From positions 1 to 45,976 of the forward strand of contig JAFVDC010000170.1 in NCBI GenBank assembly GCA_017478685.1: a stretch of 45,976 nucleotides of DNA. The letters are read 5' to 3'. Shown here piece by piece: positions 16,648 to 26,551 of this stretch. Under the pieces are notes generated by a model. The model was not told the origin of the DNA and ran no database searches. It was given only the letters and a program-made list of their open reading frames with translations. The stretch is from Bacteroidales bacterium (GTDB lineage: Bacteria > Bacteroidota > Bacteroidia > Bacteroidales > UBA932). Position numbers and translations under genes: made by a program. Within the stretch, counting starts at the first letter, position 1. Each line of letters opens with the position of its first letter.

Positions 16648-18456
16648 ATGAAAAAACTTTTTAAACTCTTCGCAGTCGTCGGTCTGGCATCGATGACGGC
16701 GCTTGTTGCCTGCCAGAAACCTGAGGCGGACAACGGTAAAAATGATGAGGGCGGAAACACAAAACCCAACCCCACTTACGCCGACGTTCCCTTCAGCAAG
16801 GTCACTGTAACCAGCGACTCTGAAACCGTAGAGGGAACTATCCAGGAAGAGAAATATATTTTCTTCCATTTCAACAAGGCCGAATCATTCAGCGACGCCA
16901 CCCTGGCCGTTACCGTGAATGAAGGCTACGAACTTACCTATCCCACCACCCTGGAGCACCTTGACCTCCAGGCAGAGCCTGTCCTCAACTTCAAGACCCC
17001 AGAGAACAAAACCGTGAAGTACTGGCTCAGATTCTCCTCCGACGCCTTCCCCATCGTGGATGAGACAAAGATTCACCTCGAAGGCTTCGCTGCAGGCGAA
17101 TACCTCACCATTGACAATGCCACAAAGGTTTTCACCGTAAAATACGACAAAGAGAAGATCAACTATGAGAGCGTAACCATCGTATTCGAAGACGGTGCCC
17201 TCCAGAGCGGTGCAACCGTGAAGACAGACCTCACCTATGACTTCACCGACGGCCTTGAGCAGCCCCTTGTGATCGACCTCGGCGGAGACCGTCCCTACAC
17301 CGTAAAACTGGATGTCACTGACTATGTCAAGATGACCCCTTCAGACTTCGGCTTCCAGGACGAGACCTTCAAGTATGTGGACAACGTTGACAACTATCCT
17401 TTCCTGAAAGTTTACAGGGCCGACAGGTTCAACGGCGTTCCCGTCTACTCCACAACCGAGTGGGCACATGCAAATCCCTACGAGTGGGATTACTCATGGG
17501 CTTATGACGGAGAGGCCGACTGGGGCGGTTACTGGTATGAATGGGTGGACGAATTCACATTCCTTGGCAACTGGGCCGAAGACCGTCTCACCATGACTTG
17601 CATCAGCCCTGTCGTCATTGTCACCATTGACCGCGGCGCCGTTGAAGGAAAGATTGTCACCGATGACGACTACTCCCTCAAGCTTGGCGATGTTGAAGGA
17701 CTTATCACCGTTCCCGGTTACAGCGACAACACCACCAACTGGAACTATCTTCTCTATGCCGACGGCAAAATCCGCATCCCTCTGAACGGTGACGGACTGG
17801 CCGACACCCCTTATCGTTCCGCAATCGGCTTCACCGAAGAAGGCAAGCCCAGCTTTGCTACCGCCGTGGCCCTTGCCGGTGACACCGCTCCCAAGCAGAT
17901 TCCTTTCCAGTCTAACCACGACATGTCTCAGGACGAGATTGCCGCCACCGCCGAAGAATGGGATGTAGTGAGCGCAGCCTGGGCCCTTCCTTGGATCATC
18001 CGCGACGGCGTTGCAATGAAATGGGAGGACCTCTGGAACAACGATGCTTCCCGCTGGGCCACAGCATTCGGCCAGGGATGGCAGTCCATGTATCCCGGCC
18101 ATGTTGTAATGGGCGTTACTTATGACAACAAGATTGCCTTCATGTGCAATCCCGGAGGTTCCGACAACTGGGACGGCGCCGATTCCAACAATTGTCCCGA
18201 TGTATTTAAAGACGGCGGCTGGTTCAAGGGAATCACCGTAAACCAGATGGCATGGCTTGCCATCCAGATGGGCTGGAAGGAACTTACCGTAATCAGCGGC
18301 CAGAACGGTGAAGCCAACGGCAACGCCAGCACAATCCGCATCAACGGCAAGAGCGTCTTCCACCAGGAGGATCACCCTTATCTCTCCCCGGAACCTTACG
18401 CCAACGAAGGCGCAGACGTGAACTGCGCTTACGCAATCTCGCTCAACAAGCGTTAA
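16648..18456 (+). CDS. Cell-surface lipoprotein with a possible phosphodiester-glycosidase (NAGPA)-like C-terminus
   Basis: A 602-residue lipoprotein. ATG 16648 gives MKKLFKLFAVVGLASMTALVAC; the longer open frame upstream lacks a signal peptide. The residues after the lipid-anchored cysteine (QKPEADNGKNDEGG) are acidic, as in Bacteroidota surface-export signals. Residues about 35-240 look like two or three beta-sandwich repeats (TIDNATKVFTVKYDKEKINY). The C-terminal 200 residues resemble the NAGPA/phosphodiester glycosidase fold: WALPWIIRDGVAMKWEDL, then GHVVMGVTYDNKIAFMCNPGG, then GITVNQMAWLAIQMGWKELTVISG. The usual final DGGG/S motif is replaced by SGQNG, so it may bind rather than cut. As the first gene before susC1 it is a candidate surface glycan-binding protein. 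The fold call is tentative. Confidence 0.6.
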   Translation: MKKLFKLFAVVGLASMTALVACQKPEADNGKNDEGGNTKPNPTYADVPFSKVTVTSDSETVEGTIQEEKYIFFHFNKAESFSDATLAVTVNEGYELTYPTTLEHLDLQAEPVLNFKTPENKTVKYWLRFSSDAFPIVDETKIHLEGFAAGEYLTIDNATKVFTVKYDKEKINYESVTIVFEDGALQSGATVKTDLTYDFTDGLEQPLVIDLGGDRPYTVKLDVTDYVKMTPSDFGFQDETFKYVDNVDNYPFLKVYRADRFNGVPVYSTTEWAHANPYEWDYSWAYDGEADWGGYWYEWVDEFTFLGNWAEDRLTMTCISPVVIVTIDRGAVEGKIVTDDDYSLKLGDVEGLITVPGYSDNTTNWNYLLYADGKIRIPLNGDGLADTPYRSAIGFTEEGKPSFATAVALAGDTAPKQIPFQSNHDMSQDEIAATAEEWDVVSAAWALPWIIRDGVAMKWEDLWNNDASRWATAFGQGWQSMYPGHVVMGVTYDNKIAFMCNPGGSDNWDGADSNNCPDVFKDGGWFKGITVNQMAWLAIQMGWKELTVISGQNGEANGNASTIRINGKSVFHQEDHPYLSPEPYANEGADVNCAYAISLNKR

Positions 18457-18478
18457 TTACCTTTTCTTTCAACTGGTT

Positions 18479-18518
18479 TTCAGCACTTACCGGCTTTCCG
18501 GAGGCGGTAAGTGCTGAA
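18479..18518 (+). terminator. Strong intercistronic hairpin before susC1
   Basis: A perfect 14-bp inverted repeat, TTCAGCACTTACCG (18479-18492) and CGGTAAGTGCTGAA (18505-18518), with a 12-nt loop. It is followed by TTAATAAAAG rather than a long T-run, so it may be a leaky terminator, an attenuator or an mRNA-stabilising element. It sits 22 nt after the lipoprotein stop and 23 nt before the susC1 ATG, in the only substantial gap of this operon. Confidence 0.75.
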
Positions 18519-18541
18519 TTAATAAAAGAACACCCTTTTTG

Positions 18542-21500
18542 ATGCATCCCGTACCAAAACTGATTCTGACGCTTGCCCTTTCCTTGCTGGGCGCGGCATC
18601 CCCTTCAGGCCTGACAAGCCTTGCCGCAGCAGCCGCAGTGGCACCCGCGGATGACGGGAAAACCGTCACCTACCGCGGAAGAGTGACAGACGCCCAAAAC
18701 GGAGACCCGCTTCCCGGCGCAGTCGTGAGGCTCACCGGCAGCAACCGTTACGGCGCCGTTACAGACAATGACGGAAATTTCAGCATCGCGCTCCCCGCAG
18801 ACAGGAAACCCGTTGTGGAAGTTTCCTTCCTGAGTTACGTGACTGCCGAATTCAGCCTGTCAAAGAGCGGCTCCATCCTTGCCCTTGAGCCGGATACCAC
18901 ATTCCTGGACGAAGTTCAGGTGGTGGCTTACGGCCAGCAAAGGAGGGTCACCGTCACAGGAGCTGTTTCATCCATCAGCTCCGACGACATCCTGAAATCG
19001 CCCTCCGGCAGCGTTGCAAACGCCCTTGCCGGTGCAATTACCGGCGTTTCGTCCGTCCAGGTGTCCGGTCAGCCCGGTGCCGAAGATCCGGACATCTATG
19101 TCCGTGGTACAGGATCGCTGTCCAATGAGGCCTCCAAGCCGCTCATCCTGGTAGACGGCGTGGAGAGGTCCTTCTTCCAGATGGACCCCAATGAAATTGA
19201 GAATATCACCGTCCTGAAAGACGCCGCATCTACGGCGGTCTTCGGCGTCAGGGGCGCCAACGGTGTCATCCTTGTTACTACAAAGCGCGGCGAGGAAGGA
19301 AAGAACCGCATATCCCTGTCCTCCCAGTTCGGCCTCACTCAACCCCTGAGGCACCTCAAGAGCGTAAGCAGTTACGAGTACGCGAAAATCTACAACGAGG
19401 CCCAGCTCTCCGACAATCCGGACATGCCGGCAAGCGCTCTCAAGTTCAGCCCGTTTGTGCTTGAGATGTTCGAGACCGGCGGAGACCCCATCATGTTCCC
19501 GAACATGGACTGGGATTCCTATATCTTCAAGGACCTCGCATGGCAGACACAGCACAATGTCACCATGTCCGGCGGCTCTTCACGCTTCCGCTACTTCGTT
19601 TCCCTGGGTTACCTCTACCAGGACGGTATCATGAAGAAGTTCGACCTCACCTACAACCCGAACTACACCTACAACCGTTACAACTACAGGGCAAACGTAG
19701 ACATTGACGTAACCAAGACAACAAACCTTAAAATCAATCTCGGCGGCCGCGTGGGAACAACCCACGAGCCCCAGACCTACAACCTGTGGGAGAACATAAT
19801 GTGGTGCACCCCGTTCTCAAGCGCAGGCATAGTAGACGGCCACTACATTGTTTCCAGCGGCGGAAACGGCAAATACATCCCCATGGAAGGCGGCCTGGAC
19901 GGCCTTGCCCTCTTCTACAACTACGGATATGCCGAAACCACGGAGAATGTCCTTAACATGGACATCCAGCTGGACCAGAACCTGGACTTTGTGACCCCCG
20001 GCCTCAAGGCATCCCTCAAGGGCGCATACAACTCTACCTACTGGCTTTCCGTAAGCCGCAACGTGACATACGCCCCGTCCATGTACTACACTCCGATGTA
20101 CCTGGGGTATTTCACCCAGCCCGGAATGGATGTCGCTAGCCCCATGTTCGACAACACCATAGTGTACAGGACTTCAGGCCGTGACGGCCTCATTGAGCCG
20201 ATGTCCTACGGAGACTGGACCGGCCATTCCCGCAACTGGTACCTTGAAGGCAGCGTGAACTACCACCGCCAGTTCGGGGACCACGAAGTAAGCGCCCTTC
20301 TCATGTACAACCAGTCCAAGACCTATTATCCCCCCCAGCTCACGGAAATCCCCACAGCCTATGTAGGATATGTAGGCCGCGTCACATATAACTGGAAACA
20401 CAGGTACATGGCCGACTTCAACGTGGGATACAACGGCTCCGAGAACTTTGCCCCCGGCAAGCGTTACGGCCTTTTCCCGGCTGTTTCAGTTGGATGGAGC
20501 ATCTCTGAAGAGCCCTGGATGAAGTGGTCCAAAAGTTGGATGGATTTCCTGAAAATCCGTGCTTCCTACGGCCTTGTGGGCAACGACAAGTACTCCGGAG
20601 CCCGCTTCCTGTACCTCAACGGCTCCTGGAACCCCGCCAACGCAGTATTCGACTGGGGTTACTACGATGCAGGAGGAAACATGTATAAAGGCAGCTGGCA
20701 GTTTGGAGACCAGTACAGTCCCGTGATGCTGCCCGATGCCGTGGAGAATACGGTAGGCAACTCGAACGTAACCTGGGAAAAGGTGAGAAAACAGAACTAC
20801 GGTATTGACATAGTGCTTTTCAAACAGCGCCTCAACATCAATGCCGATATCTTCTTCGAGCACCGCTACGACATCCTTTCCAAGAGAAATACGCAGCCTA
20901 ACATCACAGACGTATCCCTCCCCCTGATCAACCTTGGAGAAGTGAGCAACCGCGGTTATGAGATTTCCGTGGGCTGGAATTCCAGGATAAGGGATTTCAA
21001 TTACTACGCTAAGGCAAACATCTCATACTCCAAGAACAAGATCCTGTACATGGACGAGATTATGCCGAATTACCCCTGGATGGCCCAGACAGGGCAGAGC
21101 ACCGGCACCAAGTACGGCCTTACCTTTGACAGGTATCTCCGAGAAAGCGACTTTGACCCCGAAGGAAACATATTGGAATTCGACGAAAACGGCAACAGGA
21201 TTCCATCCATGTCAATCGGTAGCCCCCGCCCCGGCGACGCCCTGTTCAAGGACCTCAACGACGACGGCAAGATTGACGAGAACGATGCCAAATGGTTCGG
21301 TTTCTCCGACCGCCCCGAATATGTGGCCGGGTTCATGGCCGGATTCAGCTGGAAGGGCTTCAGCATGTCCATGCAGTGGACCGGAGCCTGGAACGCATCC
21401 CGCATGATAGACGGAGAGATGAGAACGCCCTTCGGCTCGCAGAACACCAGGACCCTCCTCACCTACCTCGCCGACGGCAGGTGGACCCCCGAAAACCAGA

Positions 21501-21808
21501 ATTCCCGTTTCCCGCGCATCACCTTCATGAACAAGATCCACTACCTTACCACCAGCGACCTCTGGCTCATAGATGCGTCTTACCTGCGCCTGAAAACAGC
21601 CGAAATAGCCTACACGCTGGAAGGCAACCGCATCCTGAAGAAGGCCGGAATCTCCACCGCCAAGTTCTATGTGAGCGGATACAACCTCCTGACGCTGTTC
21701 TCTCCCCTGGCCGAACTTGACATAGACCCCGAAGGAAACACCTCCGGTTGGGACAACAGATACCCAAACAACCGTATCTATAATTTTGGCATCAACCTGA
21801 CATTCTAG
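18542..21808 (+). CDS. SusC-like TonB-dependent outer-membrane transporter (first pair)
   Basis: A 1088-residue TonB-dependent receptor of the SusC/RagA type. The ATG at 18542 is preferred over the TTG one codon earlier. After a signal peptide (residues 1 to about 30), residues 45-125 are a carboxypeptidase-regulatory-like domain (RGRVTDAQNGDPLPGAVVRL). The TonB-box region DEVQVVAYGQQRRVTVTGAV follows. The plug domain contains DPDIYVRGTGSL, PLILVDGVER, ENITVLKDAASTAVFG and RGANGVILVTTKRG. The remainder is a 22-strand barrel ending in NFGINLTF, with the C-terminal Phe of outer-membrane proteins. It works with the next gene, susD1, to import oligosaccharides. susD1 starts 6 nt after its stop. 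Confidence 0.95.
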   Translation: MHPVPKLILTLALSLLGAASPSGLTSLAAAAAVAPADDGKTVTYRGRVTDAQNGDPLPGAVVRLTGSNRYGAVTDNDGNFSIALPADRKPVVEVSFLSYVTAEFSLSKSGSILALEPDTTFLDEVQVVAYGQQRRVTVTGAVSSISSDDILKSPSGSVANALAGAITGVSSVQVSGQPGAEDPDIYVRGTGSLSNEASKPLILVDGVERSFFQMDPNEIENITVLKDAASTAVFGVRGANGVILVTTKRGEEGKNRISLSSQFGLTQPLRHLKSVSSYEYAKIYNEAQLSDNPDMPASALKFSPFVLEMFETGGDPIMFPNMDWDSYIFKDLAWQTQHNVTMSGGSSRFRYFVSLGYLYQDGIMKKFDLTYNPNYTYNRYNYRANVDIDVTKTTNLKINLGGRVGTTHEPQTYNLWENIMWCTPFSSAGIVDGHYIVSSGGNGKYIPMEGGLDGLALFYNYGYAETTENVLNMDIQLDQNLDFVTPGLKASLKGAYNSTYWLSVSRNVTYAPSMYYTPMYLGYFTQPGMDVASPMFDNTIVYRTSGRDGLIEPMSYGDWTGHSRNWYLEGSVNYHRQFGDHEVSALLMYNQSKTYYPPQLTEIPTAYVGYVGRVTYNWKHRYMADFNVGYNGSENFAPGKRYGLFPAVSVGWSISEEPWMKWSKSWMDFLKIRASYGLVGNDKYSGARFLYLNGSWNPANAVFDWGYYDAGGNMYKGSWQFGDQYSPVMLPDAVENTVGNSNVTWEKVRKQNYGIDIVLFKQRLNINADIFFEHRYDILSKRNTQPNITDVSLPLINLGEVSNRGYEISVGWNSRIRDFNYYAKANISYSKNKILYMDEIMPNYPWMAQTGQSTGTKYGLTFDRYLRESDFDPEGNILEFDENGNRIPSMSIGSPRPGDALFKDLNDDGKIDENDAKWFGFSDRPEYVAGFMAGFSWKGFSMSMQWTGAWNASRMIDGEMRTPFGSQNTRTLLTYLADGRWTPENQNSRFPRITFMNKIHYLTTSDLWLIDASYLRLKTAEIAYTLEGNRILKKAGISTAKFYVSGYNLLTLFSPLAELDIDPEGNTSGWDNRYPNNRIYNFGINLTF

Positions 21809-21814
21809 AGAGAT

Positions 21815-23797
21815 ATGAGAACTGTAACTAAACTTCTGGCAATCACCGCCACCGCGGCGGCACTCCTTGTTTCCGCCATTTCATGTCAGGATCTCAGGCT
21901 TGGAGACGGCTTCCTTGAGAAGGCTCCCGGCGTGGATGTGACCATTGATACCATCTTTTCCTCCAAGCTGTATGCCGACAGGGCCCTTGTGGCCGCCTAT
22001 GCCTGCCTCCGCTGCGGCTATCCCGTACACAACAACGCCTGGCCGCTTGGTTCACAGGGAAAATTCAAGTATCAGGCTGCCTGCAGCGCCGTGGCCAACG
22101 ACGTCCACGACGCCCTCACCGACATCATTGATTCCCAGTGCACCTGGGCAGGTGCCTATAATGTATATTATAACGGTTCCTACTGCGCACAGACGGAGAA
22201 CACCGAAAGCGGCACCAAATACGCCTACCTCCCCAACCTGGACGGAGCCTGGAAGTGTATCCGCAAGTCCTACCTCTACATAAACAACGTAGACCGCGTG
22301 CCGGACATGACTCCCGAGGAAAAGGCCCGCAGAAAGGCAGAGTGCAAGGTGATGATTGCAATGTCATACCTTGACCTCTGGAGAAACTTCGGCGGAGTCC
22401 CCATCCTTACGGATGCCGTGGAAGCCGGCAAGGAAAGCGGCGTGGACTACACCAGAAAGAGCGCCGAAGAAGTCCTGGACTTCATACTTGCCATGCTGGA
22501 CGAAGCCGCCCCGGACCTTCCCTGGACGGTTCCGGCAAATGAAGACGGCCACTTGACAAAGGCTTCGGCCCTTGGCCTGAAGTGCCGCGTCCTGGCATTT
22601 GCGGCAAGTCCCCTTTTCAACGCCAACGCCCCCTACAGCGACAAAAAGCCCTCCCTGGTGCTTGGAAACGTAGACAAGATCAACCCCGACGACATTGAGA
22701 AGATGTACTGGTTCGGCGGCTACGACCCCACCCGCTGGGACAAGGTGGTGAAAGCCTGTGAGGAATTCTTTGCGGCAAACTCCGGCGGAGAATACGCCCT
22801 CATCCAGGCTTCGGGCACCACCCAGGACGACTACCGCAGCGCCTGGAACAGGACCTACGCAGACCGCAACAACGGTGAAATCCTCATCCATACCGGCCGC
22901 TACATGCCCACTTTCGCCGACACCTACCTCCGCTGCTACTTCGGCCCGGCCGAAGACCACGGAAACGACGGCCGCGGATACGGCGGCGGCGCCATCACCC
23001 TCAACTTCGTGGACCTGTTCCCTTATGCCGACGGCTCCAAGGCCGATTACCGCACCTGGATAGCCAGCCACAATCACGAAGGCACGCTCACCGACAACCC
23101 GTTTGTGGGAAGGGACCCCCGCCTGTACGAATCCGTGATGATAGTGGGAGACCATTTCCAGGGCCATCCCGCCAGGATGTGGGACGACGGCTATGAGCAC
23201 GGCGGCGCCGAGTCTCCACGCGCGTACACCGGTTTCAGTTCCCGCAAGATGCTGTGGGACTACAACGACGAGACCTTCCACAACAAGCCCACGGACTGGT
23301 CTTACCTGCGCCTCGCAGAGATCTACCTCATCTATGCCGAAGCCCTCAACGAGACAGGAAGGAAGACCGAAGCATACGCACAGCTCAACAAGGTGCGTAA
23401 TCGCGTGGGACTTCCCGACATGACCGACGCCCTTCTGGAGGAGGTTCAGGCCGGAAGGACCTACCCCACCTATGACGAGCCCCTCAAGGGAGACCCCAAA
23501 CTCCGCGACGAAATACTTGACGAGCGCGCCCGCGAACTCTATTTTGAGGAGGTGCGCCTCTACGACATGATACGCTGGAAGCGCCAGGACATCTTCTGCA
23601 AGACCCTTTATGGCATCCACATGACCATAAAGAGCGGTTCCTATGAAGAGAACAACCTGAAACTCAACTTCCTTGACCCCTTTGAGCCCACTCCCCGCTA
23701 CTGGAGGGACCACTGGGACAACAAGTGGTACCTGAGCGCTTTCCCCACCAATGAAATCAACAAGGGTTACGGACTTGTCCAGAATCCAGGATGGTAG
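21815..23797 (+). CDS. SusD/RagB-family surface glycan-binding lipoprotein (first pair)
   Basis: A 660-residue SusD homologue, long for the family (usually about 500-600). A signal peptide ends in lipobox VSAISC. TPR-like helices are recognisable at IRKSYLYINNVDRV and ECKVMIAMSYLDLWRNFGGVPI near residue 150-195, and at YLRLAEIYLIYAEALNETGRKTEAYAQLNKVRNRVGLPD. The C-terminal family block is ILDERARELYFEEVRLYDMIRWKR, and the protein ends in NPGW. It would cap the SusC1 barrel and capture the glycan. The ATG of the short ORF overlapping its stop (GGATGGTAG) is not used in my call for the next gene. Confidence 0.95.
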   Translation: MRTVTKLLAITATAAALLVSAISCQDLRLGDGFLEKAPGVDVTIDTIFSSKLYADRALVAAYACLRCGYPVHNNAWPLGSQGKFKYQAACSAVANDVHDALTDIIDSQCTWAGAYNVYYNGSYCAQTENTESGTKYAYLPNLDGAWKCIRKSYLYINNVDRVPDMTPEEKARRKAECKVMIAMSYLDLWRNFGGVPILTDAVEAGKESGVDYTRKSAEEVLDFILAMLDEAAPDLPWTVPANEDGHLTKASALGLKCRVLAFAASPLFNANAPYSDKKPSLVLGNVDKINPDDIEKMYWFGGYDPTRWDKVVKACEEFFAANSGGEYALIQASGTTQDDYRSAWNRTYADRNNGEILIHTGRYMPTFADTYLRCYFGPAEDHGNDGRGYGGGAITLNFVDLFPYADGSKADYRTWIASHNHEGTLTDNPFVGRDPRLYESVMIVGDHFQGHPARMWDDGYEHGGAESPRAYTGFSSRKMLWDYNDETFHNKPTDWSYLRLAEIYLIYAEALNETGRKTEAYAQLNKVRNRVGLPDMTDALLEEVQAGRTYPTYDEPLKGDPKLRDEILDERARELYFEEVRLYDMIRWKRQDIFCKTLYGIHMTIKSGSYEENNLKLNFLDPFEPTPRYWRDHWDNKWYLSAFPTNEINKGYGLVQNPGW

Positions 23798-23811
23798 TAG
23801 ACAAAGTGAGT

Positions 23812-26538
23812 ATGAAAAGATTTCTGTCATTCATCATAGCAGGGGTTGCCCTGCCTGCAGCACTCCTGGCGCAGGAGTCCTCCCTCTCAACAGTGAGCGG
23901 GGAAGACCTCTCATCAACATCCGAGCGCCAGATCATGAACGCCTTGTACGGGCGTCTTCCCGGTCTTCAACTTTTCCAAAACGGCTCCGGATACCTTCCG
24001 TCTTCGCTTACTCCCACAACAACCGTGAGGGGGCAGGGTTCCTACAGCGGCAACCACACCCTTTTCATAGTTGACGGCGTGGAGAGAGACCCCTCGGAGA
24101 TCGAGGTTGGAGAAGTGGAGTCCGTAACCGTGCTCAAAGACGCCGCCTCCCTTGTCCTTTGGGGAATAAGGGGCGCGGACGGCGCCGTTGTAATAACTAC
24201 ACGCCGCGGCAAGGACCGGGAGCCGTTCAGGCTCCGCGCCCAGTTGCGCACCGGTGTGCAGGTGCCATACGGAATCCCCGGCATGGCCTCTCCGGTAAAT
24301 TATGCAAACGCCATGAACGAAGCCCGTTCACTGGATGGCCTGGAGCCTTATTTTTCGGCCTCCAACATTGCCTCCATCGCCGACGGCTCCTCCACCATCA
24401 TCCCCAGGACAGACTGGGAGAGCCTGATGCTCAGAAAATACGGTTTCGCAAATGACATCAACCTGTCCATCGACGGCTCCACCCGCTCTACAAAGTACTT
24501 TGTATACGCAAACTACAGCAGCAACCGCGGATTCCTGACAAATACAGGCCTCACCGACAACATAGACACCCAGGCTGCATACTATGCCCTCAAGCTGCGC
24601 TCCAACCTGGACGTGAAAGTAACCAGGTACACAGACCTTGTGATCAACCTCAGCGCCCGCCTGCAGCAGGAGCAGGGCCCCCAGGGAGGCCTGGACATAT
24701 CTTCCATGTACAGCGCCCCCACGGTCGGAATCCCTGCAATGCTCTTCGACAAATGGGCCAGGACCAACCTCATAGACAACCCCGTGGGGTCTGTCCTCGG
24801 CTCCGGGAACATGACAAGGTTCGGGAGATCCCTTCTTGGCGACATAGCCATAAAGCAGAGCCTCTCCATGATACTCCCCGGGCTCCGGGCCGAAGTAAGG
24901 GTATCCTACGACAACGCCTCCCTGGTGTGTGACAGGAAGAATTTCACTTATTCCTATTACACCCTCTCTCCCCTTTACGACACCGCCGGGAACATCAGCG
25001 ACTACTCCGTCTCCACCTTCGGCAACGACACCGAGATTGCCTTTGCCACATGGCTCCAGAGCCAGTACATGAGGCTTACCGGATGGGCCGGACTTGGATG
25101 GGACGGCCACTTTGGAAAGAATAACATAAGCGCAGACTTCCGCGCAAGCAGGGAAATGTACAAACTGACCGGTGCAGGCAACATGTTCAAGCACCAGGAC
25201 TACATCCTTTCCCTCAAGTACGACTACGACGGGAAGTACCTGGTGAATGCCGCCCTCAATGCATCCGGAAGCAGTCTCCTCTCCACCGGGGACAAGTTCC
25301 GCCTGTATCCCGCCGGATCGGTTGCATGGGTTGTTTCCAAGGAGGATTTCATGAGCGGGTCCTCTTTCATGGACTTCCTGAAGATAAAAGCCTCCGCCGG
25401 ACTTGTGGGCATGGACGCCAACCTTGTCTACGACATGGACAAGCAGTTCAACGGCTCCGGGAACAGTTATATCTTCACCTTCGGCAGCACCCAGTACGGT
25501 GCAAGGGAGGGAGACCTCCCCTCTGTTGGAGTCCGTCCGGAAACCGACCTCAAGTTTGATGTCGGAGCGGAATTCCACATGCCATGGGGCCTCAGCGGAG
25601 AAGTGACCGGATTCTACAACAGGAGGACGGGGCTCAGGACCCTTGCCGGGAACACCACCTCCGGAGTCCTTGGAATTGGCCTTTCCGACTCCTTCACCGG
25701 AGTTGTATCCAACCGCGGCGTTGAAGGCGCCCTGGACTGGGAAGGGAAGATAGGTCCCGTATCCATCGACCTTGGCGGGACAGTTTCCTTTGCAAGGAGC
25801 AGGATAGAGCATCTGGAAGAGGAATACCACCCCAACGACTACCAGTATGAGGCCGGCGGAAGCGTAGGGCGCATCTTTGCGCTTGTTTCCGACGGATTCT
25901 ACGAGGCCTCCGACTTCAATGCCGACGGCTCCCTGAAGGCAGGCGTGCCCGAAAGCAGTTTTTCCGGTTCCGTGCGTCCCGGAGACGTCAAGTACAAGGA
26001 CCTCAGCGGAGACGGCATCATAGACAACTATGACTACACCTGGCTGAAGACACCCGCCCTGCCGGAACTCTACTATGGCTTCCACATCGGCGCATCATGG
26101 AACGGAATCAGCCTCAGCGCCCTTTTCCAGGGCACCGGAGACTGGACGGCCGTCACGAATCTTCCCAGCGTGTACCAGCCTCTCTACGGCGGAGACAAGA
26201 ACGTATCCGAGTACTATCTCACCCACTGCTGGAGAGACGGGGCCGACAACGCCGGCGCCCTGTATCCCCGCCTTACCACGCTTGAGAACAAGAACAACTT
26301 CCTCATGAGCGACGTCTGGACCGCAAACGGGAAGTACCTCAAACTGCGTGAACTTGAACTGAGTTACAGTTTCCCGATGAGCCTCATATCCAAAATCCGG
26401 CTTACCGGCGCCACCGTCTTTTTCAGGGGGAACAATCTCCTGTCCTTTGACGGCATAAAGATACTGGATCCCGAGTATATCTCCCTGGAGTATCCCAGGG
26501 CACGGTCCTACATGTTTGGAATAAAACTGCAATTCTAA
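23812..26538 (+). CDS. SusC-like TonB-dependent transporter lacking the N-terminal domain (second pair)
   Basis: A 908-residue SusC-like barrel. The start ATG 23812 gives the signal peptide MKRFLSFIIAGVALPAALLA; an in-frame ATG at 23791 overlapping susD1 would add seven residues and is less natural. Directly after the signal comes the plug domain (SERQIMNALYGRLPGLQLF, TTTVRGQGSYSG, TLFIVDGVERDPSEIE, ESVTVLKDAASLVLWGIRG). The carboxypeptidase-regulatory-like domain and the DEVVVVGYG-type TonB-box segment seen in SusC1 are missing. The barrel is complete and ends in MFGIKLQF. It may depend on another energising route or be an accessory to SusC1. The reading frame is intact, so this is not an obvious pseudogene. 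Confidence 0.92.
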   Translation: MKRFLSFIIAGVALPAALLAQESSLSTVSGEDLSSTSERQIMNALYGRLPGLQLFQNGSGYLPSSLTPTTTVRGQGSYSGNHTLFIVDGVERDPSEIEVGEVESVTVLKDAASLVLWGIRGADGAVVITTRRGKDREPFRLRAQLRTGVQVPYGIPGMASPVNYANAMNEARSLDGLEPYFSASNIASIADGSSTIIPRTDWESLMLRKYGFANDINLSIDGSTRSTKYFVYANYSSNRGFLTNTGLTDNIDTQAAYYALKLRSNLDVKVTRYTDLVINLSARLQQEQGPQGGLDISSMYSAPTVGIPAMLFDKWARTNLIDNPVGSVLGSGNMTRFGRSLLGDIAIKQSLSMILPGLRAEVRVSYDNASLVCDRKNFTYSYYTLSPLYDTAGNISDYSVSTFGNDTEIAFATWLQSQYMRLTGWAGLGWDGHFGKNNISADFRASREMYKLTGAGNMFKHQDYILSLKYDYDGKYLVNAALNASGSSLLSTGDKFRLYPAGSVAWVVSKEDFMSGSSFMDFLKIKASAGLVGMDANLVYDMDKQFNGSGNSYIFTFGSTQYGAREGDLPSVGVRPETDLKFDVGAEFHMPWGLSGEVTGFYNRRTGLRTLAGNTTSGVLGIGLSDSFTGVVSNRGVEGALDWEGKIGPVSIDLGGTVSFARSRIEHLEEEYHPNDYQYEAGGSVGRIFALVSDGFYEASDFNADGSLKAGVPESSFSGSVRPGDVKYKDLSGDGIIDNYDYTWLKTPALPELYYGFHIGASWNGISLSALFQGTGDWTAVTNLPSVYQPLYGGDKNVSEYYLTHCWRDGADNAGALYPRLTTLENKNNFLMSDVWTANGKYLKLRELELSYSFPMSLISKIRLTGATVFFRGNNLLSFDGIKILDPEYISLEYPRARSYMFGIKLQF

Positions 26539-26551
26539 AAAAGGAAGCGAG

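Noticed and set aside
18539..18544. TTG start for susC1
   Set aside because: An ATG follows directly at 18542 and gives the same signal peptide, so the rare start is not needed.
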